Below are positions 43,867 through 52,914 of a stretch of DNA of 64,000 nucleotides, piece by piece. The position numbers and the translations under genes were made by a program. Every line of letters begins with the position of its first letter. The stretch's first letter is position 1. The DNA lies in contig NZ_LNQB01000094.1 in NCBI RefSeq assembly GCF_001651875.1, forward strand, positions 1 to 64,000. The letters are read 5' to 3'. The notes beneath the pieces are model-generated. The model searched no databases. It was not told where the DNA came from and saw nothing but the letters and a program-made list of their open reading frames with translations. The stretch comes from Sinorhizobium saheli (lineage in GTDB: Bacteria; Pseudomonadota; Alphaproteobacteria; Rhizobiales; Rhizobiaceae).

Positions 43867-46038
43867 TTATCCGGCGAGCCTCGCCTTCAACACCAACCGG
43901 CGGCGATGCAGGACCGGTTCGGTGTAGCCGTTCGGTTGTTCGCGCCCCTTGAGCACCAGATCCAGCGCCGCCTGGAAGGCGATCGAATCGCCTAAATGGC
44001 TGGCCATTGGCGCGTAGCCCGGATCGCGGGCATTCTGCCGATCGACGATTTCCGCCATCCGTTTCATCGTCTCGACGACCTGCGCCTCGCTGACGATGCC
44101 GTGGTGCAGCCAGTTGGCCATGTGCTGTGCCGAGATGCGCAGCGTCGCGCGGTCTTCCATCAGGCCGACATAGTTGATGTCGGGAACCTTCGAGCAGCCG
44201 ATGCCCTGGTCGACCCAGCGCACGACATAGCCGAGGATGCCTTGCGCGTTGTTGTCGAGCTCGCGCTGGATTTCCTCTTCCGTCCAGTTCGGCCGCGCCG
44301 CCACCGGCACTGAGAGAATATCGGCAAGCTTTGCACGCGGCCGGCTCTTGAGGCCCGCCTGCACCTCGGCGACGTTGACGCGGTGATAATGGGTCGCATG
44401 CAGCGTCGCCGCCGTCGGCGAGGGGACCCAGGCGGTGTTGGCGCCGGCCTTCGGATGGGCGATCTTCTGCTCCAGCATCGCGGCCATCAGATCGGGCATC
44501 GCCCACATGCCCTTGCCGATCTGGGCATGGCCGGACAACCCGCATTCGAGGCCGATGTCGACGTTCCAGTTCTCATAGGCCGAAATCCAGGCCGCCTGCT
44601 TCATGTCGCCCTTGCGGATCATCGGACCGGCTTCCATCGAGGTATGGATCTCGTCGCCGGTGCGGTCGAGGAAGCCGGTGTTGATGAACACGACCCGCTC
44701 GCTCGCGGCGTGGATGCATTCCTTGAGGTTGACGGTGGTGCGCCGTTCCTCGTCCATGATGCCCATCTTGATGGTGTTGGCCGAAAGCCCAAGTGCGGCC
44801 TCGACGCGGGAGAAGATCTCGCAGGCGAAGGCCACTTCCTCGGGGCCATGCATCTTCGGCTTGACGACATACATGGAGCCCATGCGAGAATTTGCCCGCC
44901 GGCCATTCGGGCCGATGTCGTGCAGCGCGATCAGCGCCGTCACCATGGCATCCATCAGGCCTTCCGGAACCTCGCGGCCGTCCCGGTCGAGGATCGCCGG
45001 ATTGGTCATCAGATGCCCGACATTGCGCACCAGCATCAGCGAGCGGCCGGGAAGCGTCAGCGATGTGCCGTCAGGCCTGGTGAAGGCGCGGTCGGGATTC
45101 AGCTCGCGGGTGAAAGTGCGGCCGCCCTTGGTGACCTCTTCCGCAAGGTCGCCCTTCATCAGCCCCAGCCAGTTGCGATAGACGACGATCTTGTCCTCGG
45201 CATCGACCGCGGCAACGGAATCCTCGCAGTCCATGATCGTGGTGATCGCCGATTCGAGGATGACGTCGGAGATACCCGCCGCATCGGCCTGGCCGATCGG
45301 CGTCGTCGCATCGAGGACGATGACGACGTGGAGGTTGTTCTGAGTCAGGGCGATCTCCGAAGGCGCCCCGGCCGAGCCGGAATAGCCAGCGAACTGAGCC
45401 GGATTGCGAAGTGCCGTCCTGGCACCGCTCGTCAAGGTCAGCGACAGAGCACCCCCAGCGATCGCCAGCCCACCGACCTCGCTCCAGCGGCCCGCGGCGA
45501 GCGGAACGCTCGCGTCGAGAAAATCCCGTGCCCAGGCGATGACCTTGGCGCCGCGCGTCGGATTGTAGCTTTTGCCGCGCTCGGCCCCGTCCGCGTCGGG
45601 AATGGCGTCGGTGCCGTAGAGCGCATCATAGAGCGAACCCCAGCGCGCATTGGCGGCGTTCAGCGCATAGCGGGCATTCATCACCGGCACGACCAGCTGC
45701 GGGCCGGCAATGGTGGCAATCTCGGCATCGACATTGGCCGTCGACACGGAGAAATCCGGTCCTTCCGGCAGGAGATAGCCGATTTCCTTCAGGAAAGCCT
45801 GGTAGGCATCGAGGTCGACCGGGGCGCCATGCTCGCGATACCAGGCATCGAGCTTCGCCTGGAGCTCGTCGCGCCTGGCGAGAAGGGCACGGTTCTTCGG
45901 CGCGAGGTCGTGGACGAGCGCCGACAGGGCGGCAAAGAAATGATCCGGGTCGATCCCGGTGCCCGGTATGGCCTCCTTGAGGAGAAAATCGTAAAATCTT
46001 TTTTCAATTGCCAGACCATTCGTTTCAACGTCGGCCAT
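43867..46038 (-). CDS. glcB: Malate synthase G
   Basis: 723 residues, the normal size for isoform G, from ATG 46038 (GAGGATTCC upstream). Conserved stretches include [60 protein letters not shown] and the catalytic-Asp region near [16 protein letters not shown]. It condenses glyoxylate with acetyl-CoA to malate. In this position it would drain glyoxylate from glycine, glycolate or purine breakdown. The gene order GlcG-like then malate synthase G resembles glcG-glcB of the E. coli glycolate operon. Confidence 0.95.
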   Translation of the reverse strand: MADVETNGLAIEKRFYDFLLKEAIPGTGIDPDHFFAALSALVHDLAPKNRALLARRDELQAKLDAWYREHGAPVDLDAYQAFLKEIGYLLPEGPDFSVSTANVDAEIATIAGPQLVVPVMNARYALNAANARWGSLYDALYGTDAIPDADGAERGKSYNPTRGAKVIAWARDFLDASVPLAAGRWSEVGGLAIAGGALSLTLTSGARTALRNPAQFAGYSGSAGAPSEIALTQNNLHVVIVLDATTPIGQADAAGISDVILESAITTIMDCEDSVAAVDAEDKIVVYRNWLGLMKGDLAEEVTKGGRTFTRELNPDRAFTRPDGTSLTLPGRSLMLVRNVGHLMTNPAILDRDGREVPEGLMDAMVTALIALHDIGPNGRRANSRMGSMYVVKPKMHGPEEVAFACEIFSRVEAALGLSANTIKMGIMDEERRTTVNLKECIHAASERVVFINTGFLDRTGDEIHTSMEAGPMIRKGDMKQAAWISAYENWNVDIGLECGLSGHAQIGKGMWAMPDLMAAMLEQKIAHPKAGANTAWVPSPTAATLHATHYHRVNVAEVQAGLKSRPRAKLADILSVPVAARPNWTEEEIQRELDNNAQGILGYVVRWVDQGIGCSKVPDINYVGLMEDRATLRISAQHMANWLHHGIVSEAQVVETMKRMAEIVDRQNARDPGYAPMASHLGDSIAFQAALDLVLKGREQPNGYTEPVLHRRRLVLKARLAG

Positions 46039-46247
46039 CGGAATCCTCACTTACGTCGTATTGGACAGAATTTTGCAGCGAACTTCGCTGCGCTGCGGTG
46101 ACCTGAGTCATGTTTATCGATTGAGCGAAAATGTCCCTTCTCGTGAGAGAGAAATCACGCACTTTTGGTGCGCGCGGATGAGTCTCACAGACGAGGCTGC
46201 GCAGCGGTGCTGCTCATGCGCCGAAAGCTGGCACCGCGGAAACCTGC

Positions 46248-46670
46248 CTACACCGAGTCCGCTCCGATGACAGTGAGAGCAGCCCTCGCAACTTCGAAAT
46301 CTTGCTCCCCCGTGCCCGACCCGACTCCGATAGCGCCAGCCAGCTTTCCCGAAAAGCGGATCGGAAGACCTCCCGGGAGGTGGGTCACGCCCCCGTGAGA
46401 CGCGATGCCAGCCGCAAGGCCGAAGTCGGCGGTCATACTCCCGGTCGGGCTGTTGATCGAGGCGGCAGTGCGCGCCTTCGCTCTGGCAGTGTGCATGCTG
46501 AGATATTTCGCGCCGTCCATCTTGAAGTGGACGATGACCTCGCCGCTGACATCGACGATGCAGATGCACTGCGGGACGTTGATGGAATTCGCCTTCTCAA
46601 GGGCCGCCTGGAGCGCCGCAAGCGCACCGCTATGGCTGAGAGCTACTGTTTCTCTAAAAAACTTGCTCAT
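46248..46670 (-). CDS. GlcG/HbpS-family (DUF336) protein
   Basis: 140 residues from ATG 46670 (an ATG at 46682 adds four). Family features: ALEKANSINVPQCICIVDVS, GEVIVHFKMDGAKYLSMHTA, ARAKARTAASINSPTG and the glycine-rich FSGKLAGAIGVGSGTGEQD. Members bind heme or act on small metabolites; GlcG belongs to the glycolate operon. It lies 20 bp after the hydroxyacid dehydrogenase gene and before malate synthase G, consistent with a glyoxylate/glycolate role. Confidence 0.82.
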   Translation of the reverse strand: MSKFFRETVALSHSGALAALQAALEKANSINVPQCICIVDVSGEVIVHFKMDGAKYLSMHTARAKARTAASINSPTGSMTADFGLAAGIASHGGVTHLPGGLPIRFSGKLAGAIGVGSGTGEQDFEVARAALTVIGADSV

Positions 46671-46690
46671 GCGATTATCCATTTCCTTTG

Positions 46691-47668
46691 CTAGTAGCCT
46701 GCGTCTGCGCTGACTTCGTTGACGAGTTTCAATCCGGCGCTGTCGCGCCGGACGTTTTCTGCAAAAATCTCCAGGCAACGGTCGATGTAGCCATCGGCGT
46801 CGTCGCAGGAGATGTGGGGAAATATGAGCAGGTTTGGAACGTCCCAGAGCGGGCTGCTCTCGGGTAGCGGCTCCTGCTCGAAGACGTCGAGCGCGGCTCC
46901 TCCAAGATGACCGCTGTTCAGCGCATCGACCAGCGCGGCATTATCGAGCACGCCGGCGCGGGCGATGTTGAAGACTGAGGCGCCTGGCTTCATCAGGCCG
47001 ATCTCTGTTGCTCCGATCACACCGCGGGTCTCAGGTGTCAGCGGGCAGCTTAGAACGAGGCAATCGACGCGCGGCAGCAGATCGTGGAGCGCACTTGCGG
47101 CATGGGTTTCATCGGCAAATTCGCTTGGTCTGCCTGAACGGCTGACCCCAATGATCCTGGGTCCGAATGGCTTGAGACGTTCGGCGATTGCGCTGCCGAG
47201 CGCGCCGAACCCGTAGATCAACACGGTCTTTTTGCTGATCCTGGCCGAAAGCCTGCTGTCCCAGCGGCGATCACGTTGATTTCCAAGATGCCGCGGCACT
47301 TCCTCGCACAGCATGAGGACTGTCATTGCTCCGAAGACGCCTCCCTTCTCGGCGTGGACGCCGCTGCTGTTGGTAAGGGCGGCTCCATCGGGCAGCCAAT
47401 CGAGGGGCATGTACTTCTCGACGCCTGCACTGGTGCAGTGAACGATGCGTACCGATCTGGCGTAGTTTCTGATGCGTTGGGGATCGAAGCCGGAGCCGAT
47501 GAAGTATCTTGCGCGGCCAAGCTGTTCGAGATCGGGGTCAGTCTGCGAAAAGACGGTTACGTCAGCGTCGCGGGCCGCTTCTCCAAGCGCTCGCAACACC
47601 GCCGCCTCCGTCACGAAATACGGCGATTCCTCGCCCACTTTGTTCTCGACGTAAACTGAGAATCTCAC
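46691..47668 (-). CDS. D-2-hydroxyacid dehydrogenase (GhrA-like)
   Basis: 325 residues. The NAD(P)-binding Rossmann motif is GFGALGSAIAERL (near 155); the catalytic set follows, Arg in FNIARAGVLDN, Glu in ALDVFEQEPLPESSPLW and His in FPHISCDD. Family members reduce glyoxylate or hydroxypyruvate. It is the first gene of the leftward set ending in malate synthase G, and diverges from the glycine-riboswitch gene. Confidence 0.85.
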   Translation of the reverse strand: MRFSVYVENKVGEESPYFVTEAAVLRALGEAARDADVTVFSQTDPDLEQLGRARYFIGSGFDPQRIRNYARSVRIVHCTSAGVEKYMPLDWLPDGAALTNSSGVHAEKGGVFGAMTVLMLCEEVPRHLGNQRDRRWDSRLSARISKKTVLIYGFGALGSAIAERLKPFGPRIIGVSRSGRPSEFADETHAASALHDLLPRVDCLVLSCPLTPETRGVIGATEIGLMKPGASVFNIARAGVLDNAALVDALNSGHLGGAALDVFEQEPLPESSPLWDVPNLLIFPHISCDDADGYIDRCLEIFAENVRRDSAGLKLVNEVSADAGY

Positions 47669-47793
47669 AATTCGGCCTCCCGGGCTGGTTCCGCCCCTCC
47701 AAGCAAAACCCGTGCCACACTGCCGAAAAAAAGCCGGAAGCGGGGGGTTGCGGCGAAATGTCTTCTGTGCCTACCCTAAGGGCGTTCGCAGGC

Positions 47794-47958
47794 CTTGCGG
47801 GAGAGATGTCGATCGCCGACACGCCGACGGAGCAACCCCCCAGGAAACTCTCAGGCAGAAAGACCGTCAGGCTGAACAATCTGGAGAGAGGCACCTGGTG
47901 CCCACCGAAGGGGACCTCCCGGCAAGGGGGGGAAGCTCTCAGGTAAAAAGACAGATTG
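47794..47958 (+). promoter_or_regulatory. Tandem glycine riboswitch
   Basis: Two aptamers with the conserved cores. Aptamer 1 (about 47794-47868) has GCGGGAGAG ... CTCTCAGGCAGAAAGACCG; aptamer 2 (about 47877-47958) has CTGGAGAGAG ... CTCTCAGGTAAAAAGACAG, with its P1 stem formed by AATCTG and CAGATT. The short linker is typical of cooperative tandem glycine riboswitches. A CCGGGGAC/GTCCCGG hairpin between the aptamer and the ATG at 48007 is a candidate expression platform. It controls the FAD enzyme gene rather than gcvT. Confidence 0.9.
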
Positions 47959-48006
47959 GGGGCCGGGGACTGGCAAACGTCCCGGAACCAAACTGTCGGA
48001 GCATTC

Positions 48007-49254
48007 ATGTCACATATCGTTGTTTTGGGCGCTGGCATCACCGGCGTCACGACCGCTTACGCCCTCTTGCAAAGGGGACATCGCGTCACTGTCATCGATC
48101 GGCATCGCTACCCCGCGATGGAAACCTCCTACGCCAACGGCGGCCAGCTGTCGGCAAGCAACGCCGAAGTCTGGAACCACTGGTCTACAGTGGGAAAAGG
48201 CCTCGGCTGGATGCTCAAGAAGGATGCTCCGCTGCTGATGAATCCCTCTCCCAGTTGGCACAAGTATTCATGGATGATGCAGTTCGTCGGCAGCATTTCA
48301 GGCTACGAAAACAATACCGTCGCAACGACAAAGCTTGCGATCGAAGCCCGCAAGTACATGTTCTCGATCGCCGAGAAGGAGAACATTGATTTCGACCTGG
48401 AAAAACGAGGAATTCTCCACGTCTACTACGACCGCAAGAGCTTCGACCACGCGGCACGCGTGAACGAGTTGTTGAAGCGGGGCGGACTGGATCGTCGCGC
48501 CGTCACGCCCTCTGAGATCCAGGGCATTGAACCGAGTCTCGTCGGCGATTTCTCCGGCGGGTTCTTCACCCCTTCCGATTCGACAGGCGACATTCACAAG
48601 TTCACCAACGGGCTCGCAAAGGCCTGCTCCAGGCTCGGCGCGCAGTTCATGGTGGAGACCGAAGTGGTGGGGCTCAAGGCGGGAAAAACCGTCCGTGTTC
48701 ACTTCAGGCACACCGACCAGGGAAGCGGCGAACCGAGCGTGCTCGACGCAGATGGGGTGGTTATCTGCGCCGGAGTCGCAAGCCGGAACTTTGCCGGGGC
48801 GCTGGGCGACCGGGTGAACGTCTATCCGGTCAAGGGCTATTCGATCACCGTCCACCTCGACGATGAATCCAGCCAGTCCGGCGCTCCCTGGGTGAGTCTC
48901 CTCGACGACAAGGCCAAGATCGTGACAAGCCGCCTCGGCAACGATCGTTTCCGTGTTGCGGGCACTGCCGAGTTCAACGGGTTGAACCGGGATATCCGAT
49001 CGGACCGGATCAAGCCCCTCGTCGACTGGGTTCGGACGTTGTTCCCGAAGGTATCGACATCCAAGGTCGTGCCTTGGAGCGGCTTGAGACCCATGATGCC
49101 CGACATGATGCCCAGAGTTCAGCGCGGTGCGCGACCGGGAGTGTTCTACAACACCGGCCATGGACACCTTGGTTGGACGCTGTCGTGCGCGACGGCCGAA
49201 ATGCTCGCGGAAACAGTTGATCAACACTACAGCGACCCCAAGAAATCCGCCTGA
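48007..49254 (+). CDS. DadA-type FAD amino acid dehydrogenase/oxidase
   Basis: 415 residues. The N-terminal FAD dinucleotide motif is VVLGAGITGVTTAYAL followed by IDRHRYPAMETSYANGGQLS. The C-terminal DAO motif holds WSGLRPMMPDMMPRV and NTGHGHLGWTLSCATAEML. It resembles the D-amino acid dehydrogenase small subunit and glycine oxidase families. The glycine riboswitch in its leader suggests glycine or an N-alkyl glycine as substrate, giving glyoxylate. ATG 48007 has CGGAG upstream. A strong terminator follows. Confidence 0.85.
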   Translation: MSHIVVLGAGITGVTTAYALLQRGHRVTVIDRHRYPAMETSYANGGQLSASNAEVWNHWSTVGKGLGWMLKKDAPLLMNPSPSWHKYSWMMQFVGSISGYENNTVATTKLAIEARKYMFSIAEKENIDFDLEKRGILHVYYDRKSFDHAARVNELLKRGGLDRRAVTPSEIQGIEPSLVGDFSGGFFTPSDSTGDIHKFTNGLAKACSRLGAQFMVETEVVGLKAGKTVRVHFRHTDQGSGEPSVLDADGVVICAGVASRNFAGALGDRVNVYPVKGYSITVHLDDESSQSGAPWVSLLDDKAKIVTSRLGNDRFRVAGTAEFNGLNRDIRSDRIKPLVDWVRTLFPKVSTSKVVPWSGLRPMMPDMMPRVQRGARPGVFYNTGHGHLGWTLSCATAEMLAETVDQHYSDPKKSA

Positions 49255-49274
49255 GAGCACATTTCCGAAGCGAG

Positions 49275-49310
49275 TAGGGCTGGCGTGTTTCGCGCCAGCC
49301 CTATTTTTTG
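49275..49310 (+). terminator. Terminator of the riboswitch-controlled gene
   Basis: TAGGGCTGGCG (49275-49285) and CGCCAGCCCTA (49293-49303) form a perfect 11-bp stem followed by TTTTTTG. It isolates the DadA gene from the downstream sigma-54 operon. Confidence 0.92.
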
Positions 49311-49341
49311 TTTTCGCCCGGTGCAACGTTTGCTGGAGGAT

Positions 49342-49441
49342 TCTCAAACCGCGGTGAGACGCGGAATTCGCGAATCTCAACCGTGAGACTCCCAACTGCA
49401 GCCGCCACCTTTTTGAGATTCAACGTAAGTGTTTGATCTCA
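49342..49441 (+). promoter_or_regulatory. TCTCA/TGAGA inverted repeats (candidate enhancer sites)
   Basis: Three inverted pairs: TCTCA at 49342-49346 with TGAGA at 49355-49359; TCTCA 49375-49379 with TGAGA 49384-49388; TGAGA 49414-49418 with TCTCA 49437-49441. They lie 17-130 bp upstream of the sigma-54-type promoter, where a bacterial enhancer-binding protein would dock. The same element (TGAGAATCTCA, 47657-47667) spans the start of the hydroxyacid dehydrogenase gene. Confidence 0.5.
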
Positions 49442-49457
49442 CGGGGGAAAACACAAC

Positions 49458-49473
49458 TGGCACGCTGCTTGCT
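49458..49473 (+). promoter_or_regulatory. Sigma-54 (RpoN) promoter of the catabolic operon
   Basis: TGGCACGCTGCTTGCT fits the -24/-12 consensus TGGCAC-N5-TTGCW at every base, with exact 5-bp spacing between TGGCAC and TTGC. It lies 54 bp before the first start codon, with CAGAGGAG as ribosome-binding site. Transcription would start near 49484. Confidence 0.82.
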
Positions 49474-49526
49474 CCTCTGCTGTCGAGGATCGGATTGGCC
49501 GATCTCTAAATCAGAGGAGACTCTCA

Positions 49527-50633
49527 ATGGACCTCGGTCTTTTCATGATGCCGCTCCACGACCAGCGGCGGAACTTCACGGAACTCCTGAAGCAGGATCG
49601 GGAAGCCGTCATTCTTGCCGACCGGCTTAACTTCTCCGAAGTCTGGGTGGGCGAACACATTTCCTGCTCCTGCGAACCGATCGCCGATCCGCTGCAGTTT
49701 TTCGCCTCGCTCATTCACGCCACGAAGCAGATCAAATTCGCGACTGGCGTTCTCAATCTTCCCCAACATCACCCGGCCCGACTCGCCGGCCAGATCGCGC
49801 AGTTCGACCACTTGTCGGAAGGGCGCTATATCATGGGTGTAGGCCCGGGCGGCCTCGTGACGGACATGGAACTCTTCGGCACGCAGGATAAGAACCGGGC
49901 CGAGATGACGACCGAGTCGATCGCCATCATGCACAAGATCTGGGCCTCGGAAGCTCCGTATGACATCCGGGGCAAATACTGGGATGTCGTCGTGAAGGAC
50001 ACTATCATTCCTAGCCTGGGCTTCGGGCCGATGCTGAAACCCTATCAGAAGCCTTATCCGGAACTCGCGATCTCCGTCATGAGCCCATCTTCGTCGAGCG
50101 CCCGTCAGGCCGGCGAACAGGGCTGGAGCATCGTCTCTGCGAACTTTACGCCCGTTGCGAACGTGAAGACCCACTGGGATCAGTACGTTATCGGATGTGA
50201 AAAGGCTGGAAGGCGCCCCGACAGGAACAAATGGCGCATCGCCCGTTCGATCCTCGTGACCGACACCGATCAGGAGGCCGCCGACTACTTGGCGAACGAG
50301 ACGTCGTCCTACCGCTGGTATTACGAATACATCGTCGAGGACATGAAGGCCTTCAAATTGCTCGGCGTCCTGAAGCCCAGCATGAACACGCTCGACAGTG
50401 ACATCACGGTCCAGAACTGCCTTGACTGGATGGTCATGTCCGGCTCGCCCAAGACGGTCCTCGACAAGCTCGTCGCGTTCGTCGACGAGGTCGGCGGTCC
50501 GTTCGGCGAGCTGCTGATGACGCAAAAGGACTGGGACCAGCCGGCCATCCACAAGCGCTCAATGGAGCTGTTGGCCACGGAAGTGATGCCGCGTCTGCGT
50601 CAGCACTGCGGAACCTTGCAAGCGGCCGAATAG
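49527..50633 (+). CDS. Luciferase-like (LLM) flavin-dependent monooxygenase
   Basis: 368 residues of the bacterial luciferase-like TIM-barrel family (MDLGLFMMPLHDQRRNFTEL; ADRLNFSEVWVGEHI; HPARLAGQIAQFDHLSEGRY; GVGPGG). It uses FMNH2 and oxygen to hydroxylate or cleave a small molecule. No flavin reductase is encoded in the operon, so the reductase must be elsewhere. First gene behind the sigma-54 promoter. Substrate unknown. Confidence 0.85.
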   Translation: MDLGLFMMPLHDQRRNFTELLKQDREAVILADRLNFSEVWVGEHISCSCEPIADPLQFFASLIHATKQIKFATGVLNLPQHHPARLAGQIAQFDHLSEGRYIMGVGPGGLVTDMELFGTQDKNRAEMTTESIAIMHKIWASEAPYDIRGKYWDVVVKDTIIPSLGFGPMLKPYQKPYPELAISVMSPSSSSARQAGEQGWSIVSANFTPVANVKTHWDQYVIGCEKAGRRPDRNKWRIARSILVTDTDQEAADYLANETSSYRWYYEYIVEDMKAFKLLGVLKPSMNTLDSDITVQNCLDWMVMSGSPKTVLDKLVAFVDEVGGPFGELLMTQKDWDQPAIHKRSMELLATEVMPRLRQHCGTLQAAE

Positions 50634-50726
50634 CCACGGCTTTCGGTGCGCGGCTCGGCTGCGCACCGCAACTCGAAGGACAAGATACGGGATCGAACTT
50701 CAACCTCCAACTGGGAGAGCTAAAGA

Positions 50727-51899
50727 ATGAAAAAGGGGCGCAATGACGTTGGCGTGCAGAAGGCGCGCACTGCCGATCTTCTCGAAGACATCATGCTGGA
50801 TCGACGCAACTTCTTGTTCGGCACAGCGGCAATCGCCGCTGGCGCAACGCTCGGCGCTTGGGTGCCGCAAGCCCGTGCAGAAGTCGGCGGCAACCTCGAG
50901 ATCATGGCTTGGGAAGGCTACACGCTCGAGAAGGAAACGGAAGCATGGCGGAAACAGCACAACATGGGTGTCCGCGCCGCTATCATGAGCACCCAGGACG
51001 ATGTGACCGCCAAGATTGTCGGTGACAACGCCGTCCGGCTTGATCTCGCCGAATACTCGAACGGCTATAATGCGATCTACAAAGAGCTCGAGGTTCTCAA
51101 ACCGGTCGACGTTTCAAACGTCCCCAACTACAACAAGGACGACATCTACCCGCCCTTCTACCAGGGCGACATGTGGTATTGGGACGGCACCCAGTGGGCT
51201 ATCCCGTGGGCATGGGGTCTCGATACGATCGTCGTGAATCCCGAGCTCGCCGGCGTCGAGGTGAAGAGCTACACGGATCTTCTCAAGCCGGAACTGACCG
51301 GCAAACTGGCCTTCCTCGACAATCCGCTGACGGTCTGGCCGCAAATCGCGAAAGTTACCGGTTACGGCGAGAAATTCCCCAACCTGACCAAGGACGAACT
51401 CGCTGACTGCTTCGAAAAGCTGAAGCCCTACCGCGACCAGACGAAGGTGTTCGCGTCTTCGAACGGCGACGTCATCTCGCTTTTCGCCTCGGGTGAGATC
51501 GCGGCGTGCTTCTGCGTCTGGAGTGCCGTGCCGCTCGAAACCGCCAAGCAGAACGTCAAGACTGTCGCCGTGTATCCGACCGAAGGCGGAGCTGTCTGGG
51601 CAGACGCCTGGTTCATTCCCAAGACTTCGGAGAATATCGAGTCCGCCTATGCATACGTGAACCAGGCGCTCGAACCGGAAGTCCAGGCCTCCGTCTGCAA
51701 GACCGCGGTGTGCAGCACCGTGTCAAGGAAGGCCCCCGCACTCATGGATGAGACGACAAGGGCTCTGTTCGACTACGACAATTTCGACGAACAATTCAAG
51801 AAGATGAAGATCTACGGCCAGCCGCCGCGGACGTCGGAGCAATACGCCACCTACGATGATTGGCTCCAGGTTTGGGCAGACTTCCGCCAGGGCTTCTGA
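50727..51899 (+). CDS. ABC importer binding protein, spermidine/putrescine (PotD) type
   Basis: 390 residues. It carries a Tat-type signal (LDRRNFLFGTAAIAAGATLG), unusual but known for this class; cleavage near ARAEVGG. The mature part fits the PotD/PotF fold (LEIMAWEGYTLEKETEAWRK, WDGTQWAIPWAWGLDTIVVN, YAYVNQALEPEVQA). It should bind an amine or similar cation in the periplasm. ATG 50727 follows GGGAGAG; ATG 50793 would still keep the signal. Confidence 0.88.
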   Translation: MKKGRNDVGVQKARTADLLEDIMLDRRNFLFGTAAIAAGATLGAWVPQARAEVGGNLEIMAWEGYTLEKETEAWRKQHNMGVRAAIMSTQDDVTAKIVGDNAVRLDLAEYSNGYNAIYKELEVLKPVDVSNVPNYNKDDIYPPFYQGDMWYWDGTQWAIPWAWGLDTIVVNPELAGVEVKSYTDLLKPELTGKLAFLDNPLTVWPQIAKVTGYGEKFPNLTKDELADCFEKLKPYRDQTKVFASSNGDVISLFASGEIAACFCVWSAVPLETAKQNVKTVAVYPTEGGAVWADAWFIPKTSENIESAYAYVNQALEPEVQASVCKTAVCSTVSRKAPALMDETTRALFDYDNFDEQFKKMKIYGQPPRTSEQYATYDDWLQVWADFRQGF

Positions 51900-51987
51900 C
51901 AGCTCTCAGTCGTCTGGCGGCCCGACGGCTCGGGCCGCCGCTGAACCATTAGAGGACCGCTGCCTGCATGGCTATGCGGAGGGAATT

Positions 51988-52914
51988 ATGGCTATGGCAA
52001 CTACAACCGACTACATCGAGAGCGCGAAGAAGGTGAGGCGGCCCTTGCCCTGGCCATTCGCTGCGCCAAAAGGCTTCGGCCTCGCGGCCTTGCCCCTGGC
52101 ATTCTTGCTTTTCTTCTTCGTGTTGCCGGTGATCATTCTCTTTGTCACCAGCTTCTTCACGGCAAGATCCTTCGTGATCGAACCCGTGTGGAACATTCAG
52201 AACTACGTCAAGATACTCTGGGCAGCGGGATTCTGGCAGGCGACATGGGTCGGGTTGAAGAACGGGGTGTTCACCGCGTTTTTCTCGGTGGTGCTTAGTT
52301 TTCCCGTGGCCTACTACCTGGTCTATCGCGCCAGGACCAACGTCATCCTCTACCTGGTGCTTTTGTCCTGGTTCTCGAGCTATCTCGTCAGGGTGTATGC
52401 CTGGCGGACGATCCTCGGCACGAACGGTGTCATCAATTCGTTTCTCTTGAGCACGGGGATAATCGACAAGCCTCTCGAAATCATCCTCTTCAGCCCGTTC
52501 GCTTCGGTGATCACGCTGATACACATCATGCTTCCGTTCGCGCTTCTGATCCTCGTGTCGGCGATGCGGGACGTCAAAAAGGAATACCTCGAGGCGGCGC
52601 GCGACCTGGGGGCGTCCGGACCTGCGGTTCTCTACAAGGTGATTCTGCCGATGACCTACAAGGGCATCGTCGGCTCGTTCATGTTCAGCTTCATCCTGGC
52701 CGCCGGCGACTACGTCACGCCGCAGCTCCTTGGCGGCCGCGAAGGGGTGACCAGCGGCTTGCTGATTGCGAACCAGTTTCGCAGTTCGGGCAACTGGCCG
52801 CTGGGTTCGGCCATGGCATTCGTGATGATGGCAACCTTCATCATCGTCTACATCGTCTTCGTACAAATTCTCCGACTGGCCCGAGTGGCGCCCGGTCGGC
52901 GCTATCACGGGTGA
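51988..52914 (+). CDS. ABC importer permease, PotB type
   Basis: 308 residues from ATG 51988 (GGAGGGA upstream). Six membrane helices (LAALPLAFLLFFFVLPVIIL first) and the EAA loop YLEAARDLGASGPAVLYKVI. It pairs with the PotC-type gene, whose GTG start overlaps its stop. It forms the channel for the importer of this operon. Confidence 0.9.
   Translation: MAMATTTDYIESAKKVRRPLPWPFAAPKGFGLAALPLAFLLFFFVLPVIILFVTSFFTARSFVIEPVWNIQNYVKILWAAGFWQATWVGLKNGVFTAFFSVVLSFPVAYYLVYRARTNVILYLVLLSWFSSYLVRVYAWRTILGTNGVINSFLLSTGIIDKPLEIILFSPFASVITLIHIMLPFALLILVSAMRDVKKEYLEAARDLGASGPAVLYKVILPMTYKGIVGSFMFSFILAAGDYVTPQLLGGREGVTSGLLIANQFRSSGNWPLGSAMAFVMMATFIIVYIVFVQILRLARVAPGRRYHG

Noticed and set aside
44383-46101. 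572-codon plus-strand open frame opposite malate synthase G
   Set aside because: Antisense shadow of a well-conserved enzyme gene; composition is typical of reverse-complement high-GC frames.
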